This document shows, one piece after another, positions 17,728 through 26,731 of a stretch of 64,000 bases of DNA. Each line of letters begins with the position of its first letter. The stretch's first letter is position 1. Source of the DNA: Pedobacter ginsenosidimutans (lineage in GTDB: Bacteria > Bacteroidota > Bacteroidia > Sphingobacteriales > Sphingobacteriaceae); contig NZ_LMZQ01000020.1 of NCBI RefSeq assembly GCF_001442625.1, positions 1 through 64,000 on the forward strand, in the 5' to 3' direction. The position numbers were made by a program, and so were the translations under genes. The notes beneath the pieces are model-generated. The model made no database searches and was not told the DNA's origin. It saw nothing but the letters and a program-made list of their open reading frames with translations.

Positions 17728-18389
17728 TGAATACCTATTTTATCAGCGGTTTAGGTGCCGATAAAAGGATTTTTTCTAAGCTGAAGCTTAATGAAAATAT
17801 CTATATGATTCATATAGACTGGATTACTCCGAATATAAATGAATCATTAGCTTCATATGCTCAACGACTAAGTAGCGTAATAGACTTAAGCCAACCATTT
17901 GCTTTGGTTGGTGTTTCTTTTGGCGGAATGATTGCTGTAGAAATTGCGAAATTATTAAACCCTACAACAACGATTATCATTTCGAGTACAATGTTGAGTG
18001 CTCATCTGCCTGCATTATACCGCTTTGCAGGGAAACTTGGACTGTTAAAATTTATTCCCGCCAGGCTCTTAAAATCATCGAATAAACTTACTCAGAATTA
18101 CTATTTCGGCACACGCTCGAGCAGTGAAAAAACATTACTAAGCAGGATTATAAAAGACACAGATCCTCGTTTTCTAAAATGGGCAATTGGGAGTATTTTA
18201 AGCTGGAGCAACAAAATCAAACCTAAAAACATCTACCATATTCACGGCACCAACGATAAAATTTTATATTCAGAAATTGCTCAGCCAGATTTTATTATCG
18301 AAAACGGAACGCACTTTATGGTTTATCAAAATGCTGAAGAAGTCTCAGGAATTATTAATAGAGTAATATTGAATAACGAAATCGACTAA
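17727..18389 (+). CDS. Alpha/beta hydrolase
   Basis: A 220-residue single-domain alpha/beta hydrolase of unknown substrate. The nucleophile elbow is GVSFGGM (Ser within GxSxG), the acid is in IHGTNDKI and the catalytic His in ENGTHFMV. There is no signal peptide. It overlaps the ung stop by one base (TAATG) and must share its mRNA, although no functional link between the two is obvious. A dispersed palindrome follows. Confidence 0.85.
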   Translation: MNTYFISGLGADKRIFSKLKLNENIYMIHIDWITPNINESLASYAQRLSSVIDLSQPFALVGVSFGGMIAVEIAKLLNPTTTIIISSTMLSAHLPALYRFAGKLGLLKFIPARLLKSSNKLTQNYYFGTRSSSEKTLLSRIIKDTDPRFLKWAIGSILSWSNKIKPKNIYHIHGTNDKILYSEIAQPDFIIENGTHFMVYQNAEEVSGIINRVILNNEID

Positions 18390-18401
18390 CCTTCCTCGAT
18401 A

Positions 18402-18466
18402 CGTCACCCTGAATTAATTCAGGGTCTTAATAGCAAGAAAGATGCTGAAATAAATTCAGCATGACG
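18402..18466. repeat. Palindromic element, family B (CGTCACCCTGAA...TTCAGCATGACG), copy 1
   Basis: A 65-bp element bounded by CGTCACCCTGAA and TTCAGCATGACG, with an inner CCCTGAATTAATTCAGGG palindrome. It lies between convergent genes and is nearly identical to 22323-22387. Confidence 0.8.
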
Positions 18467-18494
18467 CATCTATAAAATGACGGTATTATTCGGT

Positions 18495-18965
18495 TTAATA
18501 CTCCAAAGGCACAATCGGTTCTTTCTTCGTGGTCGACATGATCATCATCGTTTGAAAAGTTTTAACCACAGAAATCTTACTGATTTTATCCATAATTAAA
18601 CGTTCGTACGCTTTAATGTCTTTCACATAAACTTTTAACAGAAAATCAGCCTGACCGGTAACGTGGTGACATTCTGTGATTTCCTTTATTTGATTTACTT
18701 CATCCAAAAAGATCTGAATAGTGTTATTTTTATGAAAATCGAGTTGAATCTGAATAAAGGTTTTTATACCTAAACCCAGTTTTTCTTCATCTACCAAGGC
18801 ATGATAACTTTTAATATATCCTGCCATTTCAAGCTTGCGCACACGTTCTAAAGTTGGTGCAGGTGATAAACCAATTTCTTGGGATAAAAGCAAGTTTGTA
18901 ATTCTTCCATTCTCTTGAAGAATTCTTAAAATTTTAAAGTCAATTTTATCTAATTCAGATGCCAT
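18495..18965 (-). CDS. Lrp/AsnC family transcriptional regulator
   Basis: A 156-residue regulator with an N-terminal winged helix (DFKILRILQENGRITNLLLS, recognition helix QEIGLSPAPTLERVRKLE) and a C-terminal RAM ligand-binding domain (GQADFLLKVYVKDI). Members sense amino acids and act on transport or metabolism genes. A perfect -7 box, TATGTTTG, lies at 18991-18998 on the minus strand. It is divergent from the mntR-like gene, but there is no sign it controls that operon. Target unknown. Confidence 0.92.
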   Translation of the reverse strand: MASELDKIDFKILRILQENGRITNLLLSQEIGLSPAPTLERVRKLEMAGYIKSYHALVDEEKLGLGIKTFIQIQLDFHKNNTIQIFLDEVNQIKEITECHHVTGQADFLLKVYVKDIKAYERLIMDKISKISVVKTFQTMMIMSTTKKEPIVPLEY

Positions 18966-18990
18966 ATGGTGTTAAAGGTATTTGAGAATA

Positions 18991-18998
18991 CAAACATA
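18991..18998 (-). promoter_or_regulatory. -7 box TATGTTTG for the Lrp gene
   Basis: Exact TAnnTTTG match on the minus strand, 25 bases upstream of the ATG. Confidence 0.6.
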
Positions 18999-19053
18999 AC
19001 CAAATTATATTCTAAATTTTAACATAATTTATCATATAAATTTTAAATAAAAA

Positions 19054-19073
19054 TTTTTAGATTTACCTAAAAA
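19054..19073 (+). promoter_or_regulatory. Candidate MntR/DtxR-type operator
   Basis: TTTTTAG-6 bp-CTAAAAA is a perfect 7-bp inverted repeat, 20 bp in total, ending 19 bases before the start of the repressor gene. Its inner part, TTAGATTTACCTAA, resembles the TTAGG...CCTAA half-sites known for DtxR-family operators. A weak -7-like TAGATTTA overlaps it, which would suit repression. Confidence 0.55.
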
Positions 19074-19092
19074 TAAAATTAGATAAACATAA

Positions 19093-19755
19093 ATGCAAAG
19101 TTACACAGAAGAGAACTATCTAAAGACTATTTATCACCTGGCAGAGAAAACAATAAACGTTCAAACCAATGCTATTGCAGAGCAAATGCAAACCAAACCG
19201 GCATCGGTTACCGACATGATCAAGAAATTAGCAGACAAAGGTTTAGTTGATTATATTAAATACCAGGGCGTTACTTTAACCGAAACAGGAAAAAATACAG
19301 CGATAGATATTGTACGTAAACATCGCTTATGGGAAGTTTTTTTGGTAGACAAATTAAACTTTAAGTGGGATGAGGTACATGATGTTGCTGAAGAGTTAGA
19401 GCATATTAAATCAATTGAGCTGATTGAAAGACTAGATGAGTTTTTAGGCTTTCCGAAAGCCGACCCTCATGGCGATCCCATTCCTGATAAAAACGGAAGA
19501 TTTGCCAAAACCCAGTTTATTAAATTAATCGAACTAACAATAGGCGATCAAGGTACCATTACCGGTGTTACCCAGCATAGCTCGGCATTTTTAAAACATT
19601 TAGAAAAACTAGGCTTAACCTTAGGCAAAAAAATCCAGATCAGCGATGTGACCGATTTCGATGGTTCAGTAGAAATCCTGTTATCAGATAAACAAGTTAA
19701 TATTAGTAGAGAAGTTGCAAAACATATTTTAATTAGCAGTAATGGCAAAAACTGA
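19093..19755 (+). CDS. Metal-dependent transcriptional repressor (DtxR/MntR family)
   Basis: A 220-residue DtxR-type protein. The N-terminal winged helix contains QTKPASVTDMIKKLADKGLV. The central dimerisation and metal-binding domain contains KHRLWEVFLVDKL and EELEHIKSIELIERLDEFLG, with Glu and His residues in the positions usual for metal ligands. The C-terminal 75 residues resemble an SH3-like FeoA-type domain. It overlaps the Nramp transporter gene by 14 bp, which points to a manganese or iron homeostasis operon with autoregulation. Mn or Fe preference cannot be read. Confidence 0.9.
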   Translation: MQSYTEENYLKTIYHLAEKTINVQTNAIAEQMQTKPASVTDMIKKLADKGLVDYIKYQGVTLTETGKNTAIDIVRKHRLWEVFLVDKLNFKWDEVHDVAEELEHIKSIELIERLDEFLGFPKADPHGDPIPDKNGRFAKTQFIKLIELTIGDQGTITGVTQHSSAFLKHLEKLGLTLGKKIQISDVTDFDGSVEILLSDKQVNISREVAKHILISSNGKN

Positions 19756-21607
19756 ATCGTTAAGTGAAGTACATCAAAGTGTAAATACAGATAAAAGAAA
19801 AGGCTGGAGAAGAATTTTAGCTTTCATTGGTCCTGCCTATTTAATTAGTGTTGGTTACATGGATCCGGGCAACTGGGCAACCGATTTAGCTGGCGGTAGT
19901 AAATTTGGTTACCAATTAATTTGGGTTTTACTAATGTCGAACCTCATTGCGTTACTTTTACAATCGTTAAGTGCCCGTTTGGGGATAGTAAGAGGATTGG
20001 ATTTAGCACAGGCATCTAAACAAGCTTATCCGCGTTGGGCCAATATTCCATTATTTGGCTTGGCACAAACCGCCATTATAGCCTGCGATTTAGCCGAAAT
20101 TATCGGGATGGCGATTGGTTTACAGCTCCTTTTTGGATTGCCATTAATCTGGGGTATTTCCATTACTATTTTCGATACCATTTTACTACTCTTTTTACTC
20201 AATAAAGGTATGCGGGCCATGGAAGGCTTTATTGTTTCGATGGTTTTTATTGTTGGGATTTCCTTTCTGGTTGAAATGTTTATTGTAGAGCCCTCACTTA
20301 AAGAAGTAGCCAAGGGATTTGAGCCGTCTATACTAAATGGCGATGCACTTTATATTGCTATCGGGATTATTGGTGCCACTGTAATGCCGCATAACTTGTA
20401 TCTACATTCATCTTTAGTACAAACCAGGAAGATTGAGCGTAGTAATAAGGGAATCAAGGAGGCCTTAAAATTTAACCTCATTGATACAACGGTTGCATTA
20501 AACCTTGCTTTTTTTGTTAACGCCGCCATACTGATTCTTGCAGCAGCTGCCTTTTATAAAAATGGATTGCACGAGGTGGCTGAAATTCAGGATGCACATA
20601 AACTACTTTCGAACATTTTTGGCAATGTTGCCCCAACCCTATTTGCCATAGCGTTAATCGCCGCCGGACAAAGCTCTACTGTTACCGGAACTTTAGCAGG
20701 ACAGATTATTATGGAAGGCCACATTAACTTAAGGATTCAACCTTGGTTACGGCGTATGATTACACGTCTTTTGGCTATTATTCCTGCATTTTTCACTATA
20801 TTACATTATGGCGAAAACGCACTTGGCGGCTTGTTGGTATTGAGTCAGGTGGTATTAAGCTTGCAATTGGGTTTTGCCATTATTCCATTAATTCATTTTA
20901 CATCAGATAAAAAACTGATGAAAGATTTTGCAATTAAACCCTGGGTTAAGGTATTGGCATGGGCAAGTGCGCTAGCTATTATCGCATTGAATGTGAAACT
21001 TGTAATTGAAGAAATAAGTGGCTGGGCAAAAGAAGCCAACAACTGGTGGATTTATGTGATTGTAATACCGGCATTAATCCTGATCGTTTTACTCCTGCTT
21101 TATGTTTTCTTCCACCCGTTAATAGAAAAGAAAAGAAATGCTTCAAAACAGCTTGTACCACATGGGAATGCTTTGGATATTGGAAAAATAGACAAAATCA
21201 GTTATAAGAGGATTGGAATTGCTGTAGATTTCTCTAAAAACGATCGAAACACCATCCGGCATGCTTTAATTCAGGGTGGCAAAGATGCACACTATTACCT
21301 GATCCATATCGTAGAAACTGCTGCTGCCCGCTATCTTGGTAATGATGTAATGGACCATGAAACGCAGAGCGATGCTGCTAACCTGGAGAAATACAGGGCT
21401 AATCTGGAAGATCTTGGATATGATTCTACACCTTTTATCGGTTTTGGAAGTACCGGTAAAGCCATAGCTGATATCAGCAACAAAAATGAAATCGAACTAT
21501 TAGTAATGGGTGCGCATGGTCATAAAGGCTTAAAAGATCTTATTTTCGGCACTACGGTTGATTCTGTACGGCATAAGGTAAATATTCCGGTTTTGATTAT
21601 CCGGTAA
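19742..21607 (+). CDS. Nramp divalent metal transporter fused to a UspA domain
   Basis: A 621-residue fusion. Residues 20-450 form an Nramp permease with 11 or so membrane segments. The metal-site motifs are intact: DPGNWATDL in the first segment (D41, N44) and MPHNLYLHS in the sixth (M215, H217), which is the pattern of true Mn/Fe transporters. After a short linker, residues about 477-621 form a universal stress protein domain ending VMGAHGHKGLKDLIFGTT, with the ATP-binding glycine motif. It imports Mn(II) or Fe(II) with protons. The cytoplasmic UspA domain may add nucleotide-sensing control. It is translated with the overlapping repressor. Confidence 0.92.
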   Translation: MAKTESLSEVHQSVNTDKRKGWRRILAFIGPAYLISVGYMDPGNWATDLAGGSKFGYQLIWVLLMSNLIALLLQSLSARLGIVRGLDLAQASKQAYPRWANIPLFGLAQTAIIACDLAEIIGMAIGLQLLFGLPLIWGISITIFDTILLLFLLNKGMRAMEGFIVSMVFIVGISFLVEMFIVEPSLKEVAKGFEPSILNGDALYIAIGIIGATVMPHNLYLHSSLVQTRKIERSNKGIKEALKFNLIDTTVALNLAFFVNAAILILAAAAFYKNGLHEVAEIQDAHKLLSNIFGNVAPTLFAIALIAAGQSSTVTGTLAGQIIMEGHINLRIQPWLRRMITRLLAIIPAFFTILHYGENALGGLLVLSQVVLSLQLGFAIIPLIHFTSDKKLMKDFAIKPWVKVLAWASALAIIALNVKLVIEEISGWAKEANNWWIYVIVIPALILIVLLLLYVFFHPLIEKKRNASKQLVPHGNALDIGKIDKISYKRIGIAVDFSKNDRNTIRHALIQGGKDAHYYLIHIVETAAARYLGNDVMDHETQSDAANLEKYRANLEDLGYDSTPFIGFGSTGKAIADISNKNEIELLVMGAHGHKGLKDLIFGTTVDSVRHKVNIPVLIIR

Positions 21608-21657
21608 TTTTTTAGACCTGTCCTTTAGCTTAACTTACTTATTGTTAATATAATTAA

Positions 21658-21708
21658 CCACAGATCAAAAGGATGAACACTGATATCAAAATCCGTGTTT
21701 ATCTGTGG
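21658..21708. repeat. Inverted repeat CCACAGAT...ATCTGTGG
   Basis: 8-bp perfect arms (21658-21665/21701-21708) with further partial pairing (ACAC/GTGT) inside. It lies between convergent genes. Confidence 0.65.
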
Positions 21709-21721
21709 CAAAAAAATAAGA

Positions 21722-22201
21722 TTATTTACCTACTACGGTCATTAGCTTTTTTACACCACCATCTCCCGATTGGTACATCAGTAGTTTACCAGCTGAAGAA
21801 TATAAGTACATTGATGGGTATTGCTTTGGCAAAAAGGTTGGGATAAACATGCGTTTTTTATCCTGCAATACCAGTACATTGGGCTTGGTATTTAAACCCT
21901 TGGCATAAGAATTGAAAAACTGCGGAATGATATACCCCTCATCCATGGTAATCATGTAAATATTAATGTCTTTAAATTTGGCGTAATTGGCATTCAGATT
22001 TTTACTTTCCCGCTGACAATGCTCACAGGTACAATCAAATAAGATAAATAGATTCTTTTTTCCTTGTTTAATGTCATTATTTGAAAACGGTTTTCCATCC
22101 AGTTTGTAAAAGGTGAATTGTGGCAATAAAGTAGGTTGCTGTGCTTCTACCTGAAAAGTAACGGCTAACAATAAGATTAAAAGTAGGTTCCTGAATTTCA
22201 T
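21722..22201 (-). CDS. Exported TlpA-like thiol-disulfide protein
   Basis: A 159-residue protein with a signal peptide ending near QVEAQQ (residue 20). The redox site is C59-E-H-C62 in FDCTCEHCQRES, with an extra Cys at 57. The cis-Pro loop is KQYPSMYLY. It is a probable periplasmic reductase or electron-transfer protein of the AhpC/TSA-TlpA class; the partner is unknown. A perfect -7 box TAAGTTTG lies at 22219-22226 on the minus strand. Confidence 0.82.
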   Translation of the reverse strand: MKFRNLLLILLLAVTFQVEAQQPTLLPQFTFYKLDGKPFSNNDIKQGKKNLFILFDCTCEHCQRESKNLNANYAKFKDINIYMITMDEGYIIPQFFNSYAKGLNTKPNVLVLQDKKRMFIPTFLPKQYPSMYLYSSAGKLLMYQSGDGGVKKLMTVVGK

Positions 22202-22218
22202 TTTTGAGATTTAAAGTC

Positions 22219-22226
22219 CAAACTTA
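22219..22226 (-). promoter_or_regulatory. -7 box TAAGTTTG for the TlpA-like gene
   Basis: Exact TAnnTTTG match, 17 bases upstream of the ATG at 22201. Confidence 0.6.
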
Positions 22227-22322
22227 AACGAATAAATACGAACATAATAATATATCCTTAGCTTTTACAAACAGATGAAAATTTTTATCCAAGAGAAGTC
22301 AAATATGCACATTGTTCAGAAT

Positions 22323-22387
22323 CGTCACCCTGAATTTATTTTAGGGTCTATTTGTATGAAAGATGCTGAAATAAATTCAGCATGACG
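22323..22387. repeat. Palindromic element, family B, copy 2
   Basis: A 65-bp element bounded by CGTCACCCTGAA and TTCAGCATGACG. It has the same length and ends as 18402-18466 and shares the GAAAGATGCTGAAATAAATT block. The rest of the 22202-22511 gap holds only the promoter above and a near-match box before smpB. Confidence 0.8.
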
Positions 22388-22511
22388 ATCGCATTAAACA
22401 CGAAATAAATTAAAACTAAATTATCACATCAATTTTTAGGATATTTGCAACCCGGCATGTATAATTTATACCATTGCTGAATATTACAACAACATATACT
22501 TTATTAAAATT

Positions 22512-22961
22512 TTGAAAAACGACATCCACATAAAGAATAAAAGAGCATATTTTGACTACAATCTTTTAGATAAATACGTAGCAGGGATTGCGCTTTTAGG
22601 GACTGAAATAAAAGCAATCAGACAAGGTAAAGCCAACATGACCGATGCATTTTGCATGTTTATTGGGGGGAACCTGTACGTGCGCAACCTTCACGTTTCG
22701 GAATACTCACACAGCTCTTTCTATCATCACGATATTAAACGCGACCGTGCCTTATTACTGCAGAAGAAAGAAATCAGAAAATTAAAGCTTAAAGGCGAAG
22801 AAAAAGGTTATACCATAGTTCCATTACGCATTTTCATCAACGAAAGAGGTTTCGCTAAAATAGAAATAGCACTGGCTCAAGGTAAAAAAGAATTCGACAA
22901 ACGCGATAGCATTAAGGATAGAGATACCAAACGTGAGCTGGACAGAGCGATGAAGCGGTAG
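22512..22961 (+). CDS. smpB: SsrA-binding protein SmpB
   Basis: Binds tmRNA and delivers it to stalled ribosomes for trans-translation. The 149-residue length is typical. Family segments are IKNKRAYFDYNLLDKYVAGI, GTEIKAIRQGKANMTDAF and the basic tail RDTKRELDRAMKR. The start is a TTG at 22512: no in-frame ATG is seen upstream, and the product begins exactly where the family does. The ssrA gene itself is not in the window. Confidence 0.95.
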   Translation: MKNDIHIKNKRAYFDYNLLDKYVAGIALLGTEIKAIRQGKANMTDAFCMFIGGNLYVRNLHVSEYSHSSFYHHDIKRDRALLLQKKEIRKLKLKGEEKGYTIVPLRIFINERGFAKIEIALAQGKKEFDKRDSIKDRDTKRELDRAMKR

Positions 22962-23025
22962 TTTAGTCAGCAGTCGTGGGCCCGAATTGACTAGGGACTG
23001 AAGACTTTAGACTAAAGACTAGTAA

Positions 23026-23682
23026 CTACCACGCTTGGTCGCCCACTAAAGGAACAAACCTAAAAGTATCCAACACAATTTTTTCGTAGTCGGTTTCGCT
23101 TACGCGGATAACAGTAACCATTTTCTGGGTTTTCTCATCTCCTACCGGAATGACCAGAATGCCGCCTATTTTTAATTGTTTTAATAAAATTTCTGGAACC
23201 AGAGGAGCACCTGCAGTAACAATTATTTTGTCGTACGGCGCGTGGGCAGCAATTCCTTTCGAGCCATCGCCACAATAAAAAGTAGGTCGGTAGCCCATTC
23301 CGGGTAAAACCTGAATCGTTCTATTGTAGATATTTTCTTGTCTTTCGATGGTAAAAACGTTTGCCCCCAGTTCCATTAAAATACAGGTCTGGTAGCCTGA
23401 ACCCGTTCCAATTTCGAGTACCTTATCTCCTTTTTTAATGTGCAACAGCTCACTTTGGTAAGCAACGGTGTAAGGCTGGGATATAGTTTGCCCATCACCT
23501 ATTGGAAAAGCAATATCTTTGTAGGCTTGGTTCCAAAAAGTTTCATCAAAAAAGAAATGCCGTGGAACTTTACCTATGGCTGTTAACACATTTTGATCTT
23601 CAATTCCGCGAGATTTTAACAACTCAACCAGTTTTTTTCTCGCTCCACGTTCTCGGTAATTATCAACAAATTTATACGCCAT
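23026..23682 (-). CDS. pcm: Protein-L-isoaspartate O-methyltransferase
   Basis: Methylates isoaspartyl residues in aged proteins using S-adenosylmethionine. 218 residues from ATG 23682; three extra codons to a TTG are possible but unlikely. Motif I is LEIGTGSGYQT and the substrate loop is DGQTISQPYTVAYQ. The C-terminal segment GGILVIPVGD is characteristic. It lies 92 bp downstream of priA on the same strand. Confidence 0.95.
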   Translation of the reverse strand: MAYKFVDNYRERGARKKLVELLKSRGIEDQNVLTAIGKVPRHFFFDETFWNQAYKDIAFPIGDGQTISQPYTVAYQSELLHIKKGDKVLEIGTGSGYQTCILMELGANVFTIERQENIYNRTIQVLPGMGYRPTFYCGDGSKGIAAHAPYDKIIVTAGAPLVPEILLKQLKIGGILVIPVGDEKTQKMVTVIRVSETDYEKIVLDTFRFVPLVGDQAW

Positions 23683-23774
23683 GAGATTCAAAATTAGCGT
23701 TTCTTAAACGGGGAAACAAGATAAAGAAATCCACATTACCGTAAGTAACACTAAATCAAAACTTAAATTAGTAA

Positions 23775-26255
23775 TTAATACGGATCTACATCAATTTGCG
23801 TAAAAACGCCTTTAAATTCTTTGGTAGCATTAAATTGGGTCAGGGTTTCTCTTAATGCATCTTTAACTTTTTGAATGGCAGTATGCTTATCAGCCTTGAT
23901 AATGATCTGTTTGATATAAAGATTCCGTACACGACTTACTAAAGGTTGCTCGGGACCTAAAACCCGTTTACCAAATTTCCCTTTAAGGATATTGGCCAGC
24001 GTGAATGCCGCGTGATCTAATACATGAGAATCTTTATGTTTTACATACAAGAATATCATTCTGGAAAAAGGAGGATAAAGAAATTTCTCACGCTCAACAA
24101 TTTCGTCGTTGTACATACCTTCATAATCGTTGTTCACCACCTGCTTGATAATACGGTTTTCGGCATCGTAAGTCTGGATACAGACATTACCCTGATCGGC
24201 CCTTCTACCTGCCCTACCCGCAACCTGTGCCAACAACTGGAAACTCCTTTCGTAAGCACGAAAATCGGGGTAACCTAAAAGCGTATCGGCATTAATTACA
24301 CCAATAAGGTTCAGGTTATCGAAGTCCAATCCTTTAGCCACCATTTGTGTGCCGATTAAAATATCGGTTTTCTTCTCTTGAAAGTCGTTTAATATCTGTT
24401 GGAGCCCATTTTTTGTCCTTGTACTGTCCATGTCCAACCGGGCAATGGTAACTTCCGGGTAAAGTAACCTGAGTTCCTCTTCAATCCGCTCGGTACCAAA
24501 TCCTTTTTGCTCCACATGCACCGAACCGCAGGCCGGACAGATATTTACGCTACTTTGCTGATAGCCACAATAATGGCAATGTAATTTGCCGCTGCTTTTA
24601 TGATAGGTTAAACTTACATCGCAGTTTACACATTTTGGAGTATAACCGCAGGTAGCACAGATTAAAATGGTGGCATAGCCCCTTCTGTTCTGAAATAACA
24701 CAATCTGTTCGTTTTTAGAAAGCGCCAGGTCGATATCTTTGATCAATACACTCGAAAAATACGAGCTCATTGTTTTTTTCTTCGTTTCTTCCGAAATACT
24801 TACCACCTGCTGGTTTGGAAGCTGGACACCGCCGAAGCGCTCTTTCATTTCTACAAGTCCATATTTACCCTGTAAGGCATTATAATAACTCTCTAAAGAT
24901 GGTGTAGCCGAACCTAAAACAACCTTGGCCTGATGCAGATAACCAAGGTAAATGGCTGCATCCCTGGCCTGGTAACGTGGTGCAGGATCGTATTGTTTGT
25001 AAGATGGTTCGTGTTCCTCATCAACCACAATTAATTTTAAATCCTGAAAAGGAAGAAAAACGGCTGAGCGAGCACCAAGGATTACCTTATAAGCACCGGT
25101 TCTTACTTTATTCCAGATTTCTACCCTTTCGCTATTGTTGAATTTAGAGTGGTATACCCCTATTGAATTACCAAAATAGCGCTTAATACGTTCTACAATC
25201 TGTGTCGTTAAAGCAATTTCGGGCAACAAGAACAATACCTGACCATCTGTATTTTGAATGATTTTTTCAATCAGCTTGATATAAACCTGTGTTTTTCCAG
25301 ATGCGGTAACACCATGTAGCAAAACCACTTCTTTTTCTTCAAAATATCGGTTAATCTGGCCTAATGCTTTCTGCTGTCCTTCGTTCAGTTCGAAATTCAC
25401 ACTGAATTCTTCATCGTGCGCGGCCAGGCGACTAACCGGCCTTTTCATCACCACAAAAATATCTTTGTCGGTTAAAGCTTTTAATGCCGCTGGTCCACAA
25501 TTACTTTCCTCTAAAAGCTGTTCTTTAGAGATCGGCAGATTTGATTTTTGTAATTTCAGGTAAGCCAGTAAAGCGTCTAATTGTTTAGGTGCCCTATCCA
25601 AAACATTAAAAAGCTGTTTCAGATTTTCTTCATCGCTATAAAAATCATTTAAAATGATGAACGATTTAAGCAAAGGTTTATATTTCTGAACCACTTCTTC
25701 TGCTACCAGAATTAATTCTTTATCGAGCAAATGATTGATAATCGGATATACGGTTTTCTGCCCAAGGAGCTTCGAAACATCATTAACAGTAAGTTTCTGC
25801 TGCTGTTTCAGTGCATTGATAATGATTTCTTCCTTATCGGTAAGTTCGGTATCTTCATTGTAATCTTCGCGAAGAATCAAGATCGTTTCGCTGGCCAGCT
25901 TTAAACTTGCAGGCAAAGCAGCTGCCATTACATCCCCTTCATTGCACATGTAATAATTGGTCATCCATGTCCAGAATTTAAGCTGCATGGGTGTAATTAC
26001 AGGCTCAGCATCTACTACATCGATAATATATTTTGCCTCATAAACCGTTGGTGGTACGGTGCTGATGCCGCTAATTAAAGCGGTATAAATTTTATGCTTT
26101 CCAAACTGAACAACCACCCGTTTTCCGACGGCAACCTGATCGTTTAAATCGAAAGGTACCCGATAAGTATAGTTTTTCGCCAAAGATAATGGCAAAATAA
26201 CTTCAACAAAAAGTGTTTCTCTTTCTGCAAAAATATCGTTTTCGAAAGTATTCAT
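23775..26255 (-). CDS. priA: Primosomal replication restart helicase PriA
   Basis: A superfamily 2 helicase that reloads the replisome on collapsed forks. The 826-residue length is typical. Walker A is HGVTASGKTQVY, the DEEH box is in VVDEEHEPSYK, and paired cysteines form the zinc clusters (ICATCGYTPKCVNCD, HCHYCGYQ, NICPACGS). The C-terminal helicase motif VAGRAGRRADQGNV is intact. Its start codon overlaps the stop of the DUF423 gene (TAATG), so the two are cotranslated. Confidence 0.97.
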   Translation of the reverse strand: MNTFENDIFAERETLFVEVILPLSLAKNYTYRVPFDLNDQVAVGKRVVVQFGKHKIYTALISGISTVPPTVYEAKYIIDVVDAEPVITPMQLKFWTWMTNYYMCNEGDVMAAALPASLKLASETILILREDYNEDTELTDKEEIIINALKQQQKLTVNDVSKLLGQKTVYPIINHLLDKELILVAEEVVQKYKPLLKSFIILNDFYSDEENLKQLFNVLDRAPKQLDALLAYLKLQKSNLPISKEQLLEESNCGPAALKALTDKDIFVVMKRPVSRLAAHDEEFSVNFELNEGQQKALGQINRYFEEKEVVLLHGVTASGKTQVYIKLIEKIIQNTDGQVLFLLPEIALTTQIVERIKRYFGNSIGVYHSKFNNSERVEIWNKVRTGAYKVILGARSAVFLPFQDLKLIVVDEEHEPSYKQYDPAPRYQARDAAIYLGYLHQAKVVLGSATPSLESYYNALQGKYGLVEMKERFGGVQLPNQQVVSISEETKKKTMSSYFSSVLIKDIDLALSKNEQIVLFQNRRGYATILICATCGYTPKCVNCDVSLTYHKSSGKLHCHYCGYQQSSVNICPACGSVHVEQKGFGTERIEEELRLLYPEVTIARLDMDSTRTKNGLQQILNDFQEKKTDILIGTQMVAKGLDFDNLNLIGVINADTLLGYPDFRAYERSFQLLAQVAGRAGRRADQGNVCIQTYDAENRIIKQVVNNDYEGMYNDEIVEREKFLYPPFSRMIFLYVKHKDSHVLDHAAFTLANILKGKFGKRVLGPEQPLVSRVRNLYIKQIIIKADKHTAIQKVKDALRETLTQFNATKEFKGVFTQIDVDPY

Positions 26256-26641
26256 TATTTATCTTTAAATGCCGCAAAAAAGAGCATTATCCATCCCAAT
26301 ACAAATAAAAGCCCACCAATTGGCGTTATTGGGCCAATAAATTCAGTAAATCCTAAATGCGATATGCTTCGGGTAGCCAATAAATATAACGACCCTGAAA
26401 AAAGGATGATTCCAAATGTGAAGCAGAAATAAGCAATGTTAATGAGCTTGTTTCTATAACGTGCAAAGGTAGAAAGGTACAATAGTGCAAATGTATGATA
26501 GAACTGATAATCAACACCTTTTTGCCAAATTTCTAATGATGGTCCATCAATTAGGGCCTTTAGGCCATGAGCACCAAATGCGCCCAGCAAAACAGCAACA
26601 GCACCAAAAAAAGAAGCGGTAAGGATTATTCGTTTATTCAT
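26255..26641 (-). CDS. DUF423 family inner-membrane protein
   Basis: A 128-residue protein with four predicted membrane segments. The family signature FGAFGAHGLK appears as LLGAFGAHGLKAL near residue 23, and the C-terminal PITPIGGLLFVLGWIMLFF fits too. The family (YgdD) has no established function. It overlaps priA by one base, an arrangement worth noting because it makes a membrane protein the first gene of a helicase transcript. Confidence 0.88.
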   Translation of the reverse strand: MNKRIILTASFFGAVAVLLGAFGAHGLKALIDGPSLEIWQKGVDYQFYHTFALLYLSTFARYRNKLINIAYFCFTFGIILFSGSLYLLATRSISHLGFTEFIGPITPIGGLLFVLGWIMLFFAAFKDK

Positions 26642-26712
26642 AGTTATTTGCTAGTAGCAATCGCTAAATTAATAAATTGACAAAGAACTTCTCACTAATC
26701 AATGTAATAAAT

Positions 26713-26720
26713 TAAATTTG
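26713..26720 (+). promoter_or_regulatory. -7 box TAAATTTG for the gene at 26732
   Basis: Exact TAnnTTTG match with the ATG 12 bases downstream, so the leader is very short. Confidence 0.6.
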
Positions 26721-26731
26721 TTGCACAGCAG

